From positions 124,001 to 188,000 of the forward strand of contig NZ_JAUCDS010000001.1 in NCBI RefSeq assembly GCF_034674885.1: a stretch of 64,000 nt of DNA. The letters are read 5' to 3'. Under the pieces are notes generated by a model. That model ran no database searches. It was not told where the DNA came from and saw only the letters and a program-made list of their open reading frames with translations. The stretch's first letter is position 1. Each line of letters starts with the position of its first letter. The DNA comes from Castellaniella sp034674885 (lineage in GTDB: Bacteria > Pseudomonadota > Gammaproteobacteria > Burkholderiales > Burkholderiaceae_B). Of this stretch, positions 62,054-64,000 are shown piece after piece. The position numbers and the translations under genes are program-made.

Positions 62054-62302
62054 GCAGGCGTCCTGTTCGAATCGTTCGTGAAACAGCCGGATTCGAAAAA
62101 TTCTACTCAGGAAGCGGGAAGCGGCCTAAAGGGGACAAACCCCTAGGCCAGCCTGGCAGACCTGAGCACGACGAACCGCCAGGCCCGCCACATGGTCGTG
62201 TTCGGGGCTCTGGCACCGGGACATCACGTTTTGTGAATGATGGATATTATCGCAGAGTGATGATGACTGTCATGTCCAGTCCCATCAGGCCCCGGAGAGG
62301 CC

Positions 62303-62938
62303 TCAGGCCTCGAAGGCCATGCGTCCGGCAAACCACAGAAACAGCGCCCCCACCAGGCCGCTGCCGGTGCGCGCCAGCCCCTGTCGCCGACGAAACGCTG
62401 CCGCCAGACGCGAGCCGCCGAAGATCAGGGACGACAGATACAGGGCACTGCACACCTGCAGGATCGCGGCCAGGATCAGGAAGGACAAAGCCGGATGCGG
62501 ATAGGCCGGGTCCACGAACTGGACGAAGAACGACAGCAGGAACAGGATGGCCTTGGGATTGAGCAGGCTGAGCAGCAAGGCCTTGTGAAAGGGGTTGCCG
62601 GCCGCGCTGGATACGGTTTTTGTCTCGCCATGCCCCGGATGCAGGGCGGACCACAGCAGGCGGATGCCCAAGTAGCTGAGATACACGGCGCCCACGGCCT
62701 TCAGGGCCAGGAACAGCATCGGCAACAAGCGCAGCACGGACGCGGCACCAGCTGCCGTCAGCGTCATGAGGATGGAATCCCCCAGGAACACCCCGCAGGC
62801 AGCCTGGTATCCCGCACGCACCCCGCGCCCGGCCCCGACAGCCAGCACGAACAAGGAATTGGGCCCGGGCAGCAGCACGATGAAGACGACGCCCGCCAGA
62901 TAGGTCCAGACGTCCAGAACGCCGTATTCAGAAAACAT
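62303..62938 (-). CDS. LysE-family exporter (LeuE/RhtB-like)
   Basis: 211-residue amino-acid or related-compound exporter with about six helices. Features: VLLPGPNSLFVLAVGAGRGV, RAGYQAACGVFLGDSILMTL, KAVGAVYLSYLGIRLLWSAL, LSLLNPKAILFLLSFFVQFV. It begins GVLDVWTYLAGVVFIVLLPGP, so ATG 62938 is chosen rather than an upstream start at 62995. The substrate, probably leucine or a relative, is not known. Confidence 0.9.
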   Translation of the reverse strand: MFSEYGVLDVWTYLAGVVFIVLLPGPNSLFVLAVGAGRGVRAGYQAACGVFLGDSILMTLTAAGAASVLRLLPMLFLALKAVGAVYLSYLGIRLLWSALHPGHGETKTVSSAAGNPFHKALLLSLLNPKAILFLLSFFVQFVDPAYPHPALSFLILAAILQVCSALYLSSLIFGGSRLAAAFRRRQGLARTGSGLVGALFLWFAGRMAFEA

Positions 62939-63038
62939 GATGAGTGCGATCAGAGAGGCCGCGCCAGGCGGCCGCACGCGGGAATTGCGCAACAATCATT
63001 GTATCCAGATCGGGTTCATGAAATGCGCGACCTGAGCT

Positions 63039-63069
63039 AAAAAAGGCCCCACAGCATCACTGTGGAGCC
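63039..63069 (-). terminator. ahpF terminator
   Basis: On the minus strand, GGCTCCACAG and CTGTGGGGCC (10 bp, one G-T) with a 5-base loop are followed by six T. A textbook Rho-independent terminator 23 bases after the ahpF stop. Confidence 0.9.
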
Positions 63070-63091
63070 CTGGGTGCTTCCAGCCTCTGGA

Positions 63092-64000
63092 TCAGGCCGC
63101 CGCGACCGCGTCGACTTCTACCGAACTGCGGATCAGGTGGTCGAAGGCGGACAGGGCGGCCTTGGCCCCATCGCCGGCGGCGATGATGATCTGCTTGTAG
63201 GGCACCGTGGTCGCGTCGCCAGCGGCGAACACGCCCGGCACCGAGGTCTGCCCTCGCGCATCGACCACGATTTCGCCGTGCTGGGTCAGATCCACCGTGC
63301 CCTTCAGCCATTCGGTGTTGGGCACCAGACCGATCTGGATGAACACGCCTTCCAGCTCGACCTGATGGACGTCGCCGCTGCTGCGATCCTTGTAGCTCAG
63401 GCCTGTCACGCGCTTGCCGTCGCCGTGGATTTCCGTGGTCTGCGCCGACGTCAGGACGACGACGTTGGGCAGGCTGCGAAGCTTGCGCTGCAGGACCTCG
63501 TCCGCACGCAGAGCGTCGCCGTATTCCACCAGCGTGACATGGCCCACGATCCCGGCCAGGTCGATTGCCGCTTCGACGCCCGAATTGCCGCCGCCGATGA
63601 CCGCCACGCGCTTGCCCTTGAACAGCGGACCGTCGCAGTGCGGGCAGTAGGCCACGCCGCGATTGCGGTATTCGTCCTCGCCCGGCACGTTGATCTGGCG
63701 CCAGCGCGCGCCTGTGGACAGAATGACGTTCTTGGCCTTCAGCACGGCGCCGCTGGCCAGTTCGACCTGGATGGACTTGCCCGGCACCAGCTTGGTGGCC
63801 CGTTGCAGGTTCATGATGTCGACCTCGTAGGCCTTGACGTGCTGTTCCAGCGCGACGCCAAATTTAGGGCCCTCGGTTTCCAGCACCGAGATGTAGTTTT
63901 CGATCGCCATGGTATCGAGCACCTGGCCGCCGAAGCGTTCGGCCACCACACCCGTGCGGATGCCCTTGCGGGCCGCATAGACGGCTGCCGCAGCGCCGGC
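63092..64000 (-). CDS. ahpF: Alkyl hydroperoxide reductase subunit F (partial, N-terminus off the window)
   Basis: Carboxy-terminal 302 residues of a flavoprotein disulfide reductase. Features: YAARKGIRTGVVAERFGGQV, the redox-active CPHC (RNRGVAYCPHCDGPLFKGKR), the NAD(P)H motif AVIGGGNSGVEAAIDLAG, VFIQIGLVPNTEWL, and FAAGDATTVPYKQIIIAAGD. It reduces AhpC. The N-terminal thioredoxin-like domains lie beyond position 64000, so the start is not visible. It ends in a strong terminator. Confidence 0.94.
   Translation of the reverse strand, partial: AGAAAAVYAARKGIRTGVVAERFGGQVLDTMAIENYISVLETEGPKFGVALEQHVKAYEVDIMNLQRATKLVPGKSIQVELASGAVLKAKNVILSTGARWRQINVPGEDEYRNRGVAYCPHCDGPLFKGKRVAVIGGGNSGVEAAIDLAGIVGHVTLVEYGDALRADEVLQRKLRSLPNVVVLTSAQTTEIHGDGKRVTGLSYKDRSSGDVHQVELEGVFIQIGLVPNTEWLKGTVDLTQHGEIVVDARGQTSVPGVFAAGDATTVPYKQIIIAAGDGAKAALSAFDHLIRSSVEVDAVAAA

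Overview
The window is GC-rich chromosomal DNA of a betaproteobacterium, most likely Burkholderiales, family Alcaligenaceae (the Bordetella / Achromobacter / Castellaniella neighbourhood). The grounds are the many LysR-type regulators and TRAP or CoA-dependent acid-degradation genes, a class of SAH riboswitch typical of betaproteobacteria in front of ahcY, a 6S RNA next to zapA, two tandem late acyltransferases in front of dapF-DUF484-xerC, and a full tol-pal operon. There is no sign of a prophage, insertion sequence, CRISPR array, rRNA or tRNA. Genus assignment is inference; no database was searched.

Left part (1-15.5 kb) is accessory metabolism. A TRAP transporter (dctP cut by the window edge, dctM, dctQ) lies divergent to a LysR gene. 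Next comes a leftward set encoding a LysR regulator, an acyl-CoA dehydrogenase, a CaiB-type CoA-transferase, an orphan TRAP binding protein and a hot-dog hydratase. A MmgE/PrpD-family gene and an MFS transporter diverge from it. Together they look like uptake, CoA activation, oxidation and hydration of a small carboxylic acid. Two further LysR-divergent pairs follow (azoR and an SDR oxidoreductase).

The middle (15.5-36 kb) mixes housekeeping with one unusual operon. glmS and an AsnC/Lrp regulator share a promoter region holding three phased palindromes. rhlE, a MidA-like methyltransferase, murI, cca and a soluble lytic transglycosylase follow. The methyl-cycle genes ygfA, metF, a small four-helix membrane protein and ahcY (with an SAH riboswitch) come next, and metK lies 6 kb further on. 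Between ahcY and metK sits a six-gene leftward operon: RpiR regulator, isoaspartyl peptidase, DegT-type aminotransferase, small membrane protein, sodium:solute symporter and creatininase-family hydrolase. Its substrate is not evident, and it is the best candidate here for an undescribed pathway.

The right part (36-64 kb) is mainly envelope, division and metal homeostasis: the lipid A acyltransferase pair, dapF-DUF484-xerC, and znuCBA divergent from zur across a perfect 18-bp Zur-type palindrome. A previously unlisted 47-codon ORF appears to be coupled to znuC. Then come msrA, a cytochrome c, lgt overlapping a SIMPL gene tail to tail, 6S RNA with zapA, a zapB-like gene, rppH, proS, and ybgC-tolQRAB-pal-cpoB. 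The end holds a hydrolase, a copper chaperone, a thioesterase, a BMP-type nucleoside-like ABC importer, a LysE exporter and the 3' part of ahpF. A structured repeat with two hairpins occurs once at 4.7 kb and once at 57.3 kb, each time just after a stop codon, with compensatory base changes between the copies.
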